Shown in pieces: positions 1 through 12,938 of a stretch of DNA of 64,000 bases. The notes under the pieces are model-generated. The model had not been told where the DNA came from. It saw nothing but the letters and a program-made list of their open reading frames with translations, and made no database searches. Positions within the stretch are counted from its first letter, which is position 1. Every line of letters begins with the position of its first letter. Source of the stretch: Candidula unifasciata (lineage: Eukaryota > Mollusca > Gastropoda > Stylommatophora > Geomitridae); contig CAJHNH020007046.1 of NCBI GenBank assembly GCA_905116865.2, positions 107,001 through 171,000 of the forward strand, read 5' to 3'. A program made the translations under genes and the position numbers.

Positions 1-962
1 TGGAGATGTAAATTTCTCTGGGTGCCACCCTAATCTAGCTCTCCATAGTAGTTTGTTGGCTGGAATTTTCAGTTTGTCCCGTACCTGTGTGTTAAGGCTG
101 GGCTCTTTAAGGTTATTGTAGGCATCTCTGCCATTATTGCTCCCTTGCCATTGCAGTTTCCACATTTTAATTATATGTCGTTTGATTATGCTGGTCCTTT
201 CTGTTTTTTCCGAGTCCTACATCTACTAAAACATCACATTTTGCTCCCCTTTTTGGCTGCTATGTCAGCTTTTTCATTGCCTATTACACCTCTGTGTGCT
301 GGTACCCATGCAATGGTGACTTGGCATCCTTTATTCTTGAGCTGAGTTGTTAGATTTAGGATTGTCTCTTTAATATCTGGTCTACTGTTAGTTTTATGTG
401 TTTTTAACGTCTGCACCGAGGACAATGAATCTGTCAGTATGGTAAATTTAGTTGGAGGTTTATTAATTACCATCTCTAGTGCCTTCATTATGCCGACTAG
501 TTCTGCTGTGCATACTGCCACATGATCTGTTATTTTATATTCTCTTTGTATATTCCACTGTGGGATTATTACTCCTGCTCCTACTTCTCCTGCTTCATTC
601 TTAGATCCGTCTGTGTATGCAACCAGATTGTCTGATCGGATCTGGTCTATGTATTCTTCTGTCATTGCTTTGGCTTCAAATGTTTCAGTATTCTTATTAA
701 TAATTTTCATCAGACTCATGTCTGTCCTGGGCAGCTCTAGTCTCCATGGAGGGATTTGAGGGACAAACCTAACGCTTGCCTCTAGAGTCCTAGCTAAGTC
801 CTCATCATCGTTAATTTCTAGTGCAGCGTCCCAGGCTGCTGGTCTCTGTATGTCTCTGACCGGTCTGTCATCTAGGTGGGTAATGTTATGATGAAAAGCG
901 TCTGAAGCTGGGTGTCTCCCTTGGTTACGACAGTCAGTTTTCATTGGTGTTTTGGGTGACAC
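1..962 (-). pseudogene. LINE relic: end of reverse transcriptase, RNase H and C-terminal tail
   Basis: The frame 962-237 is open for 242 codons and contains an RNase H fold. Visible residues are YTDGS (first Asp), TAELVGIM (Glu), LTDSLSS (second Asp), and WVPAHRGVIGNEKAD (His and last Asp), so the catalytic D-E-D-H-D set is intact. About 90 residues of the preceding RT tail are present. Past the stop, positions 230-1 in another frame read IKRHIIKMWKLQWQG and KLLWRARLGWHPEKF, the usual post-RNase H tail, so at least one frameshift is present. The RT body is missing because the copy is cut at 962 by a minisatellite. RNase H-bearing LINEs of the I/Jockey side are the likely source. The element runs off the window edge. 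Confidence 0.8.
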
Positions 963-974
963 CAGATTTCCAGA

Positions 975-1418
975 TTGACAGTGTACTTACGAGACTGTGA
1001 ATGGGTTGAGCATGGTTGGTTCCCAGACTGTGAATGGGTTGAGCATGGTTGGTTCCCAGACTGTGAATGGGTTGAGCATGGTTGGTTCCCAGACTGTGAA
1101 TGGGTTGAGCATGGTTGGTTCCCAGACTGTGAATGGGTTGACCATGGTTGGTTCCCAGACTGTGAATCGGTTGAGCATGGTTGGTTCCCAGACTGTGAAT
1201 GGGTTGAGCATGGTTGGTTCCCAGACTGTGAATGGGTTGAGCATGGTTGGTTCCCAGACTGTGAATGGGTTGAGCATGGTTGGTTCCCAGACTGTGAATG
1301 GGTTGAGCATGGTTGGTTCCCAGACTGTGAATTGGTTGAGCACGGTTGGTTTCCAGACTGTGAATGGGTTGAGCATGGTTGGTTTCCAGACTGTGAATGG
1401 GTTGACTCTGGATGAACT
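975..1418. repeat. 33-bp minisatellite, about 13 copies
   Basis: The unit begins gactgtgaatgggttgagca and repeats nearly perfectly with a few substitutions (accatgg, aatcgg, aattgg). As 33 is a multiple of three, several frames stay open, giving false proteins such as CEWVEHGWFPD repeats. It abuts the truncated LINE. Confidence 0.95.
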
Positions 1419-1860
1419 TGTTGAATAAACTCAACAGCAATAAACTGTAGCAAGCACAACAAGAGTCTTCTGACCGTCAGAAAAACGCAAAATATTTTTA
1501 GCATCAAAACTGCTCCCAGCCGACTGCAACAATTTAATTAACTTCATCCTGAATTAAAATGTGTGAACAAGCAACTAAAACAGAGTGGGTTTCATCTGTT
1601 TAATTAATGAAACACAAACAGTTCAGATTATAGCTAAGAATAGAGTGGATGCATACAACAAACTGGCTGCAAAGAGAACTGTTAATTATAACAGGTGTTG
1701 GTTTAACAAAAATGTATAGCTAGACTTCTAACTAAATGCTGTGAGCTCTGGTTTATAACATCTGTTTTTTCAGCCAAACACTTCTTTTTCTTTCTATGCC
1801 CAAACAAACAAATATGCACTCTTGTGTGAATATACCCACTAGTAATCACAAAATCTGATA

Positions 1861-2061
1861 TCAAACACTAACACACATGTGGCATCTGTCTGTCCAGGGG
1901 CTGGTGTCCTGTGTACTTTCACTCATTTCCACCAGATAATCCTTCATGCCAGCAAGCCAAACTGTCAAGCAATTTCTCTCATGTTCACCATCTGCTTCTT
2001 TTTCCCCTCCAACTTTTTTGTTATCATAATTTACTCCAGTTTTTCTCTTATCATGTGACAA
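1861..2061 (-). pseudogene. Relic of a LINE C-terminal end
   Basis: The minus strand reads SHDKRKTGVNYDNKKVGGE then GEHERNCL, matching the copy at 46993-47205 (ENEKTGVYCDSGKVG). These resemble the tail of non-LTR pol proteins that follows the FGHVMRR motif. The stretch 1419-2230 otherwise shows nothing I can assign. Confidence 0.45.
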
Positions 2062-2234
2062 AGAATGTAGACTGGCCTTCTGATGTGGGTAATCAGTTCT
2101 TTTGGTAATTTCATTTCTTTCAAAACATCATTTCTCATTATCTGTCCAGGGTGTTCTCAACATTTATGTATAACATCATATCTCTGCAGTTTGCACAGAA
2201 TACTTCATTAATCAGCTAACTGTCCCTGTTGTGT

Positions 2235-2515
2235 TTTTTTCTGTACATCTTCTCATTTTTTCTTCTTTGCATTCACTAGCTGAAAACTTGGGTCGAAAGT
2301 TCTTGCTGTTTGTCCACTTTAGTTTTGTTCCAGAACTTAAGTTCTGCATGCACATTACAGATCTGGCTTATTTGTATGCAGACTGCTGGTTTGTTGCATC
2401 TGAGGCAGATGCAAGTTACCTTTGAAGTAAACACCCTCGATGAAACTTTAAAGTCATAGTTGTTAGAGAAGCGGTAGGTTCTCTCCAACCCCCCCCCCCC
2501 CCCCCCCCCCACCCC
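2235..2515 (+). repeat. Dispersed repeat family R1, copy 1
   Basis: A sequence of about 280 bp starting near a ttcactagctg motif, including ggcttatttgtatgcagact and ending next to a C tract. Five further copies occur in this window (26860, 41050, 42035, 48480, 50900). It has no clear coding capacity or tRNA box. A run of about 23 Cs closes this copy. Confidence 0.75.
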
Positions 2516-2845
2516 TCCCAACAGGGTAAGCTTAGTACATCAAGAATGGCTCTATATATCTTTTAAGATCTCTCTTTCTCAGCCCAGCACATATTAATAC
2601 AAGTATTACATCATAAAATGTATGCACCATGAGTATATGTCACTGAATACTGGCATCTCACTCATCTCATTTTAATCTAAGACCTCCAATCTGGCTTCGT
2701 ATATGAGCTTGGCCATTGTTCAAATACTGATATAAATCAAAACATATGTACATTTATTAGGTTACAGAATGATGACATCGTACAATATATACTATACATA
2801 CAAACGTTTGTTACAAACTGTTCTATCTAATATCAAATACTCAGA

Positions 2846-3053
2846 TGCACACAAGCATCATCAGTACCCACAACTGACTTGTAGCACTACACCAGTCAGA
2901 AACAAGCATCATCAGTACCCACAACTGACTTGTAGCACTACACCAGTCAGAAACAAGCATCATCAGTACCCACAACTGACTTGTAGCACTACACCAGTCA
3001 GAAACAAGCATCATCAGTACCCACAACTGACTTGTAGCACTACACCAGAGAGA
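2846..3053. repeat. 51-bp minisatellite, 4 copies
   Basis: The unit aagcatcatcagtacccaca...actacaccagtcagaaac is repeated with almost no divergence. It abuts an open minus-strand segment at 3060-3150 that might be coding. Confidence 0.95.
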
Positions 3054-3239
3054 AACATGCACTCTGATTAAAATGATTTCTTCATCCTCAGTATTTGCCT
3101 TTGAAAGAGGTGTTGTGCTAGGCTGTGATATCTGTGCCTTTTGGCCATACTCATCTGATTTAGGCAAAAACTTTATTAACCCCCTTTTACAACATGCTTG
3201 TTAAAGAACAGTGGATCTAACACCTGCCACAAATTATGG

Positions 3240-3515
3240 CAACAGAAACCACACATGACTCAGAATGGATGAAACAAATTTGGAAACCACACATGACTCA
3301 GAATGGATGAAACAAATTTGGAAACCACACATGACTCAGAATGGATGAAACAAATTTGGAAACCACACATGACTCAGAATGGATGAAACAAATTTGGAAA
3401 CCACACATGACTCAGAATAGATTAAACAAATTTGGAAACCACACATGACTCAGAATAGATTAAACAAATTTGGAAACCACACATGACTCAGAATGGATTA
3501 AACAAATTTGGAAAC
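3240..3515. repeat. 38-bp minisatellite, about 7 copies
   Basis: The unit ggaaaccacacatgactcag followed by aatggatgaaacaaattt repeats; later copies carry aatagattaaac instead. Confidence 0.95.
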
Positions 3516-3520
3516 CCACC

Positions 3521-5330
3521 TGCAGCAATGTAGCCAGTCCTTACACCTTTTTAAAAAAAAATGTGAACCATCTTCAACCTAGGGATTGGCCACAGTGGAT
3601 GTGTGCATCCGTTTCTGACTTTGGGAATATCTCCACACTAGAGTTTGGCCACAGTAGATGTGTGCATCCATTCATGTCATTGGGAACATTATGTGATGAG
3701 ATCAAAACTGCTTCCACATTTCCACTCTTGTACCACTGTCTGAAAGCAATGTCTTTTTTTTTTCTCTCAAACACATGCTGCAAAAATTTAGTCCCCCCCC
3801 CCCCCCCCCCCCCCCCCCCTTTCCTGAAAGTCCTGCTGCAAAAATTGAGTTCTGATACTTCAAGGATTAGGAATTGCATTAACTAACATCCAAGCAACAG
3901 AGCCACATTAACGGCTGAATAGGATCTGTGCCAAAAGCTAGCTAGACCAAACAGTGGCAGAAAGTAGATACCACACAGGCCTGACAGCTACAAATTGTGC
4001 CAAGAGCTGGCTAGTACCATTAGTCATTTTTTTTTTATAACAATACACAGATGAACATATACAACATACACACATCACTGTATTCTATAAGCCACTTCAT
4101 GTCACACAACAAAGAAATGTTTTTTCTATCAGCCACTTTAACAGAACTGACAAAGAAATGTATTCCACATACTGTTTGCTCGAATAAAGGAAATCTTGGT
4201 AATAAATAGCAATATTCTCTAAACATCAATCATACAAAGCCTTGTCCCTGTGGACAACAAAGAATACTTAATAAAATATCATTTATATTATTTGAACCAA
4301 ATCATTTTAAAAGTAAATAATTTATACTTTTTTTTTCAACAATTTATCTTAAAAAATATAGACACTTTTAAAAACAGATATTGCACAAAATGTGATGACC
4401 AGTAAAACAAGTAATAAAACTGAGATTACAACTGTTTACTACCTGTGAGTTATCGAATTCCTATTACAGGAATTTCAAACAAAACTGACCTGAGGTTTCA
4501 GGTCATCCGAGCCAAAAATTGGTACCAGAAGATGTTCTTGGAAATAAAGTCACCAAGTACAATCTAATAACCCACGAAGTATCAACTGTTCTGTGACAAT
4601 ATTTTGTGTATTCTTCAGCACACCCTCGTCTGTCATGCATGGATGGATATTCTGACCAGTGGTGCACTTCATTCTTTAAACAGCCGGTCATTTTATAAAC
4701 TATAAATTCTCAGTTATAGTCTGTTTACAAATTCATGTCGTTGTTATTTCAATAATTTCTCTGCAACTGCATTTCCTGGAAATGTGATTTTTTGCATGGG
4801 CTCCTACTTTCATCTTAGCGTTAATGTTTCATGCATAAATAATATTTAAACTACCCAGCTGTACTGGAACAGACATTATCTTTGTTATTTTTATCACTTG
4901 TGTAATTTTAGTTAGGTAACAAAACAAATTTTACAAAACTGATGTGAATGACCCCAACCATAACCACATAAGTTACATTTTTACAACTTGTCATGAACAT
5001 GGAAACAATCCAGTACAATAATTTTACAGCGTGTAGCCACACTTTTAGAGCAAACCATTGTGGTCTTATTTATAATTTAGTTAAAACTGAAGAAACACAT
5101 GTTTTTGTGAAAGGTTGACTGGTTACCATTTTAACTTTGTGCTGTATAACTCTTAAAAGGCAAACCAGCAAGGATCACTGTACATTTATATAGCTTGAAA
5201 AAGCGAAAATACAGTCTAATTACTTGTTATCCTGGGGAAAAAAATCTGGCATAATATTGAGAGTGAAGTAAACATCAATATAAAATTTCATACATTTAAA
5301 TTCCACTACAGCGGCACCAATTTTTAAACT
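3521..5330. other. AT-rich stretch without recognised gene
   Basis: I see a poly(C) run of about 28 at 3793-3820 and no convincing exon. Short open frames (for example minus 4503-4691) have no family resemblance that I know. Confidence 0.5.
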
Positions 5331-5339
5331 GACAATAAC

Positions 5340-6660
5340 ACCTACAGTATTATGTCACAGTTAATATCTACAGTATTATGTCACAGTTAACATCTACAGT
5401 ATTATGTCACAGTTAACATCTACAGTATTATGTCACAGTTAACATCTACAGTATTATGTCACAGTTAGCATCTACTGTATTATGTCACAGTTAACATCTA
5501 CTGTATGATGTCACAGGTAACATCTACTTTGTTATGTCACAGGTAACATCTACTGTATTATGTCACAGGTAACATCTACTGTATTATGTCACAGTTAACA
5601 TCTACTGTATTACGTTACAGGTAACATCTACTGTGTTACGTTACAGGTAACATCTACTGTGTTATGTCACAGGTAACATCTACTGTTTTATGTCACAGTT
5701 AACATATACTGTGTTATGTCACAGTTAACATATACTGTATTATGTCACAGTTAATATCTACTGTATTATGTCACAGGTAACATCTACTGTATTATGTCAC
5801 AGGTAACATCTACTGTATTATGTCACAGTTAATATCTACTGTATTATGTCACAGGTAACATCTACTGTATTATGTCACAGTTAACATATACTGTATTATG
5901 TCACAGGTAACATCTACTGTATTATGTCACAGGTAACATCTACTGTGTTATGTCACAGTTAACATATACTGTATCATGTCACAGGTAACATCTACTTATT
6001 ATGTCACAGATAACATCTACTGTGTTATGTCACAGGTAACATCTACTGTATGATGTCACAGTTAACATCTACTGTGTTATGTCACAGGTAACATCTACTG
6101 TATTATGTCACAGTTAACATATACTGTATTATGTCACAGTTAATATATACTGTATTATGTCACAGGTAACATCTACTGTGTTATGTCTCAGTTAACATCT
6201 AATGTATTATGTCTCAGTTAACATCTACTGTATTATATGACAGCTAACATACATAGTATTATGTCACAGTTAACATCTACTGTATTATGTGACAGCTAAC
6301 ATACTGATTTATAGTATTATGTCAGTTCCCTTTTCACGCCTACAGTTAACATCTACTGTATTATGTGACAGCTAACATACATAGTATTATGTCACAGTTA
6401 ACATCTACTGTATTATGTGACAGCTAACATACATAGTATTATGTCACAGTTAACATCTACTGTATTATGTGACAGCTAACATACATAGTATTATGTCACA
6501 GTTAACATCTACTGTATTATGTGACAGCTAACATACATAGTATTATGTCACAGTTAACATCTACTGTATTATGTGACAGCTAACATACATAGTATTATGT
6601 CACAGTTAACATCTACTGTATTATTACTGCTAACAAAACCTATACTATTATGTCACAGTT
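5340..6660. repeat. 26-bp minisatellite turning into a 52-bp higher-order repeat
   Basis: The unit cagttaacatctactgtatt plus atgtca is repeated about 50 times. From about 6230 a two-unit period appears, alternating gtgacagctaacatacatag with the original unit. Confidence 0.95.
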
Positions 6661-6779
6661 ACCAATCTACTGTATTATGTGACAGCTAACATACTGATAG
6701 TATTACCTGCTCACAGTTAACATCTACTGTATTATGTGACACTAACATACATAGTATTATGTCCTGCTAACATTTACTG

Positions 6780-7725
6780 TATTATGTGACACCAAACTTG
6801 ATACATACCTGCTACAACAGTGCACACCACAGTTGATACATTACCTGTATTACAGTGCACACAACTGATACTATTACATACAACAGTGCACACCAAATGT
6901 TACTACAACAGTTACCACATCTACTGTATTATTGACTATTACCTGCTACAACAGTGCACACCAAACTGTATTATGTTACAGCTTAACATGATACTATTAC
7001 CTGCTACAACAGTGCACACCAAACTTGTAACTATTACCTGCACAACACTCATCATCAAACCATACTAACATTACCTGCTACAACAGTGGGTTCTCATCTA
7101 CTATTACCTGCTACAACAGTGCACACCAAACCTTTTACTATTACCTGCTACACCATGCACACCAAACATCTACAACAGTGCACACCAAACATTGATGCTA
7201 CTATTACCTGCTACAACTGCACACCAAAACTAATATGAATACCTGCTACAACAGTGCACACCACACCTGATACTATTACATGCTGTCAGTGTGCACACCA
7301 AACCTGACATACTATTACCTGCTACAACAGTGCACACCAAACCTGATACTATTACCTGCTACAACAGTGCACACCAAACCTGATACTATTACCTGCTACA
7401 ACAGTGCACACCAAACCTGATACTATTACCTGCTACAACAGTGCACACCAAACCTGACTACTATTACCTGCTACAACAGTGCACACCAAACCTGTTACTA
7501 TTACCTGCTACAACAGTGCACACCTAAACCTGATACCTGCTACAACAGTGCACACCAAACCTGATACTATTACCTGCAACAACAGTGCACACCAAACCTG
7601 ATACTATTACCTGCTACAACAGTGCACACCAAACCTGTTACTATTACCTGCTACAACAGTGCACACCAAACCTGATACTATCACCTGCAACAACAGTGCA
7701 CACCAAACCTGATACTAGTGCTACA
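6780..7725. repeat. 36-bp minisatellite
   Basis: The unit acctgctacaacagtgcaca plus ccaaacctgatactatt repeats about 25 times. Copies from 7320 to 7720 are clean; copies from 6780 to 7300 are irregular and mixed with pieces of the upstream 26-bp unit. Confidence 0.92.
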
Positions 7726-8690
7726 TTAAACTACACTCCACCTCAGCAGTGGAAAACAAAATCAATATGCACTGATAAATGTCTGGCAGGAACTGGCCAC
7801 ATAATTATAAACACAGGGATAAAAATGATAATGTTGTGTGTGCAAGCTATTTTGTTAGAGCAATGCCAGTATTTCCTGTCTGGGGCTGCCAAACGTTCAA
7901 GACACCCTACAAAATAATGGATGTTTCCATAAAGCTATGGAGTGTTGCATCCACTGGTACTGTAGGGCCTACTGAAGGTCATCACTGTGGTGATCATTCT
8001 GCCCTAAGATAGCCAGCAGTTTTTGCAATACTCCCTTACCGTGTGGGAAAGTAATTACTGCACCTCCCCAAACACAAGACAATCCCATGTACAAGACGCA
8101 TCTCGATTTTGAGACTGGAAATTTTGAGAAAACAAATAATAATAATATAATTACATAAAGTTATTGAACCTACATTTTATGTACCACGAAATAAAGAAAA
8201 CTCCTCATTAATGTCAAAACTTTCATTCATATGACCGTTCTTTAGCTTAATTCTTTCAAGTATCCTAATTAACAAGTGCGAAACAATGAGCCCAATAAAC
8301 TATTACAGTGGGAAAGAACTTTTAATTTAATACATTTTGTTTCATTTTATTTCGCCCCTGAAACTGCATTTCTAAATGAGGCTCTGTATGGAACATTTTC
8401 TAATAAATAATTTGGGAAAAATCGAGTACAACTGTTTAATGCCAATACTGTTTTCCTGACGCAGCATCTTTGAAAAATAAGTCCACCTTATACTTGAGGA
8501 AATATGGTTTTTTACTCAGTGGTCTTAAACTTTTGGCCACCACTGTAGGGAAATATGCCAGGCAATAAATTTTGCATCATATTCTTTGTGACCTCATATT
8601 TTAAATAAATATTACTGTATATCTTATGTACAAACTTTTCTCTTATATTTATACCAATATGTCTATGTGTCTCATGTTTCTGGTAACACA
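7726..8690. other. No recognised gene
   Basis: AT-rich single-copy-looking sequence. No exon, tRNA or element boundary is evident to me. Confidence 0.4.
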
Positions 8691-9050
8691 GCTGTAAGTC
8701 TAAATTGCGTTTCATGTCACAATATTGCTGTATGTCTAATGTATGAACTGTATTCTTATTTGAATGTTACAACATTGCTGTTTGTCTAATGTATGAATTG
8801 TTTTCTCATGTTCACGTAACAACATTTTTTGTTTATCTAATGTGTAAAATGTTTCATCATTTTAATGTTACAACATTGCTGTATGTTTAAAGTATGAATT
8901 GTTTTCTTATTTTCATGTGACAAAACTTTTGTAATAACAACATTGCTGTATGTCTAATGTATGAATTGTTTTCTCATTTTAAAATTACAACATTGCAATC
9001 TGTCCAATATATGAATTGTTTTCTCATGTTCATGTTACAGTTTTGCTGTA
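8690..9050. repeat. Degenerate repeat of about 50 bp, 6-7 copies
   Basis: A motif like acattgctgtatgtctaatg then tatgaattgttttctcat recurs at about 8720, 8770, 8825, 8878, 8945 and 8994, with strong divergence. It looks older than the other arrays. Confidence 0.8.
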
Positions 9051-10004
9051 TAACTAATATCATTGTATTTACTCCAGCGTTGTGCTCAGACACACTTATG
9101 TTTGAACATTGCCGTATGTCCCACTCGGAGCTCGGTACAGTTTGGGAATGTACAACATCTGCAGGCTGATGAAAGCATATTTTTTCACTCCGGTGTTCTT
9201 CAAAGTATTGTCTCTTCTACAGCCAACACTGGAGAATCGCAGAAATCAGAGACATCAATAATTTTGAAATTACAAAACAAACTGGTAACAAGGATTTTTA
9301 TAGTGAGCAGCACAGTAAATAATCTTTATAAAGAGATATGACATGTGAACAACATTCTTCCTCCTCCCACTCTCACATAACCATATCTATGGCAACGTCA
9401 TCTCTGCATCTGCCAGTACAACCCCGTACTCGAATGCCCTCCTCAGTCAATCCTGCAGCGTTTAACAGCAGACAACACCAGGTCTGTGTTAGTTTCTTAT
9501 TCTTCTTCAGCTTCCTGCATAAGGCTCTTTTCTTGCTACAACAGGTTGCTCTTGCACTCTGCTCATGGTTGCTGATTCACATTCATCATTTAGTTCTCGC
9601 AAATGTCTCACCTCTCTTAAGGCATTCAGAATATCAGCCCGGTCCACGGCACTTCCTTGCATGCCTGCGTGCCGTTGCATGAACATAAAACTGATATTTG
9701 TCAGCCCTGACAGCTTCAGAGACTGGCCAATGTTTTCGAACCCAGCCCATCTTTATCTTCCAGACCATTCTCATTGAGTCACTGAGAAAGCATGTGCAGG
9801 TAAAGGTCAGTTTCAAATATGGTCCCCTCCCTATCTGCAGTTTCTCCTTAATGTATGAATGGGAATGAATTACTTTATTAATGTTAACAAACCACAAAGT
9901 GAACAGGCTGTTGTCACAGACTAATTCAAAAACTACAGAAACAAACCAAGAATGAAAAATTATAGCATGTGTTGATCTGATACGATATATACACATTAAG
10001 ATGG

Positions 10005-10375
10005 GGGGTCTCTGTGGAGAAGTGGTAAAGCAGTTTGCCTGCTGCTCTAAAAGTTGTGGGTTTGTCTTAAGTGCTACACTGTTTGGTCCAAGAGATGAGA
10101 TTGCTGCTGGAGCTAAGGAATTTGTGCTTTGTGTGACACTGTCGGCAGGCAACTAGCCATTCTACAGACAGAAGGCTCAGCCATATCAGATAAAACCCAG
10201 CATAATAAAGCTGATCCTCTGGACCATAAATACACTGGGAGCCTTGCTGATGCCTCGGTGTTCGTGCACTGTTCTGGAAGCTCCTTGTGCTATTAATAGA
10301 AGGAGATTGCAGCTCCAGAATATCCAAGTGGGAAACAAAGGTCATCCTATAAAACCCAATCCAATCATCCAATCA
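10005..10375 (+). repeat. tRNA-derived SINE-like element
   Basis: Positions 10010-10075 look like a decayed tRNA head (gtggagaagtggtaaagcag, then gttgtgggtttgtctt as a weak box B). A long body ends in a ccaatcatccaatcat tail. No second copy was seen here, so the assignment is tentative. Confidence 0.35.
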
Positions 10376-10384
10376 TAAAAGCTT

Positions 10385-10690
10385 GAATGAAACATGTGAT
10401 TCATTGGTTTCAATGTAATTATGTATACACAAGATGTGATTGGTTGTGTAGTTGGTTTTTACTATGGTGACAAACTAAAGAATTTATGATTGGCTGGTTG
10501 GTTTTGCAATGGTGACATACATGCTAAAAAAGATATGACTGGATGCTTTCACTGTGGTGATATGCCACATAAGTTATGATTAACTGATTTCACAGTAGTG
10601 ACATAAAGACAGAATATGGCTGGTTGGTCCATTGTGGTGTCACAGCATGCTAGAAAACAACAGATGTCAAACAAGAACAATACAGATGAC
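10385..10690. repeat. Degenerate repeat of about 60 bp
   Basis: Five loose copies of a motif with gatatgattggctggttggt and tggtgacatacatgctaa. It lies just below exon 22. Confidence 0.65.
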
Positions 10691-10747
10691 TATCACCTTT
10701 GCCAGATAACAACTATTCAGGCAGGTTAAAACAACAAATCTACATAC

Positions 10748-10902
10748 CTTCGTAAACAGTCCAAAGATTGTATGAAGACATGTGAGGCCAAGTTATGATG
10801 TCGTTGGAGTATATGTACCATCTCTAATGTAACAGCCATGGCAGTTCTGTCTTTCCCACTCTTACAGAAAGTTGCACGTAATCCCCTCAATGCCCTAGTC
10901 AC
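10748..10902 (-). CDS. INPP4: INPP4 exon 22: catalytic CX5R loop
   Basis: Acceptor gttcgccag|GTG and donor TTACGAAG|gtatgt bound 155 bases. VTRALRGLRATFCKSGKDRT contains the catalytic P-loop C-K-S-G-K-D-R; human INPP4A has CKSAKDR with Ala in place of the Gly. The Cys would be the nucleophile and the Arg binds phosphate. AMAVTLEMVHILQRHH then FIQSLDCLR matches human AMSVTLEQCLILQHEHG...TQALECMR. The exon ends after AG, as expected for the human LRS codon, so another exon must follow. Confidence 0.96.
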
Positions 10903-10959
10903 CTGGCGAACAGAGAACAGTCTAATTGTGTGACTCAAACATAAGTATACTATCTCCAG

Positions 10960-11275
10960 CATACCATCTCCAAACAGCAGATATATCATACCATGTCTAA
11001 CATACCATCTCCTAACACCATCTCTAATATACCATCTCCAAACAGCAGATATAGCATACCATGTCTAACATACCATCTCCTAACACCATGTCTAATATAC
11101 AATCTCCAAACAGCAGATATAGCACACCATGTCTAACATACCATCTCCTAACACCATGTCTAATATACAATCTCCAAACAGCAGATATAGCACACCATGT
11201 CTAACATACCATTTCCTAACACCATGTTTAATATACCATCTCCAAACAGCAGCATAGCATACCATGTCTAACATA
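10960..11275. repeat. Repeat of about 60 bp between exons 21 and 22
   Basis: Copies of accatgtctaacataccatc plus tcctaacaccatgtctaata and ctccaaacagcagatatag, about five in all, begin some 60 bases above the exon 22 acceptor. Confidence 0.92.
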
Positions 11276-11329
11276 ACATACTAGCACAGCACATAAGGAC
11301 AGTTTAGGTTCAAGAAACAATGTCCCACT

Positions 11330-12895
11330 AGCAAACAATAACAGTTTTGTCCAAGAAACAATGTCACACTAACACATAAGAACACGGTTTATGTCCAAGA
11401 AACAATGTCACAGTGTCATACAAGAACACAGTTTATGTCCAAGAAACAATGTCACACTGTCATACAAGAACACAGTTTATGTCCAAGAAACAATGTCACA
11501 CTGTCACACAAGAACACAGATTATGTCCAAGAAACAATGTCACACTGTCACACAAGAACACAGATTATGTCCAAGAAACAATGTCACACTGTCACACAAG
11601 AACACAGTTTATGTACAAGAAACAATGTCACACTGTCACACAAGAACACAGATTATGTCCAAGAAACAATGTCACACTGTCACACAAGAACACAGATTAT
11701 GTCCAAGAAACAATGTCACACAAGAACACAGTTTATGTACAAGAAACAATGTCACACAAGAACACAGTTTATGTACAAGAAACAATGTCACACAAGAACA
11801 CAGATTATGTCCAAAAAACAATGTCACACAAGAACACAGATTATGTCCAAAAAACAATGTCATACAAGAAAACAGATTATGTCCAAGAAACAATGTCATA
11901 CAAGAACACAATTTATGTACAAGAAACAATGTCACACAAGAACACAGTTTATGTACAAGAAACAATGTCACACAAGAACAGTTTATGTCCAAAAAACAAT
12001 GTCACACAAGAACACAGTTTATGTACAAGAAACAATGTCACACAAGAACACAGATTATGTCCAAAAAACAGTGTCACGCAAGAACACAGATTATGTCCAA
12101 GAAACAATGTCACACAAGAACACAGATTATGTCCAAAAAACAGTGTCACGCAAGAACACAGATTATGTCCAAGAAACAATGTCACACAAGAACACAGATT
12201 ATGTCCAAGAAACAATGTCACACAAGAACACAGTTTATGTACAAGAAACAATGTCACACAAGAACACAGATTATGTCCAAGAAACAATGTCACACAAGAA
12301 CACAGATTATGTCCAAGAAACAATGTCACACAAGAACACAGATTATGTCCAAGAAACAATGTCACACAAGAACACAGATTATGTCCAAGAAACAATGTCA
12401 CACAAGAACACAGTTTATGTCCAAGAAACAATGTCACACAAGAACACAGATTATGTCCAAAAAACAGTGTCACGCAAGAACACAGATTATGTCCAAGAAA
12501 CAATGTCACACAAGAACACAGATTATGTCCAAGAAACAATGTCACACAAGAACACAGTTTATGTACAAGAAACAATGTCACACAAGAACACAGATTATGT
12601 CCAAGAAACAATGTCACACAAGAACACAGATTATGTCCAAGAAACAATGTCACACAAGAACACAGATTATGTCCAAGAAACAATGTCACACAAGAACGCA
12701 GATTATGTCCAAGAAACAATGTCACACAAGAACACAGATTATGTCCAAGAAACAATGTCACACAAGAACACAGATTATGTCCAAGAAACAATGTCACACA
12801 AGAACACAGTTTATGTACAAGAAACAGTCTCACACTAGCACACAAGGACACCATTTTGTCCAAGAAACAATCTCCCACTAACACACAAGGTCAAA
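11330..12895. repeat. 36-bp minisatellite, about 40 copies
   Basis: The unit acacaagaacacagattatg plus tccaagaaacaatgtc repeats. The first seven copies have a longer 46-bp form with an extra actgtcacac. Because 36 is divisible by three, all three plus frames stay open for about 500 codons; these are artefacts of the repeat, not genes. Confidence 0.97.
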
Positions 12896-12938
12896 GTTTT
12901 TGTAAACTACAGAAACAAGAACTGAATGGAATACTTAC

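Noticed and set aside
3570..3890. Gly-rich minus-strand frame
   Set aside because: The glycines come from a poly(C) run; no other coding sign.
5340..7725. CRISPR-like regular repeats
   Set aside because: Repeats are head to tail without unique spacers, in a eukaryotic intron-type setting.
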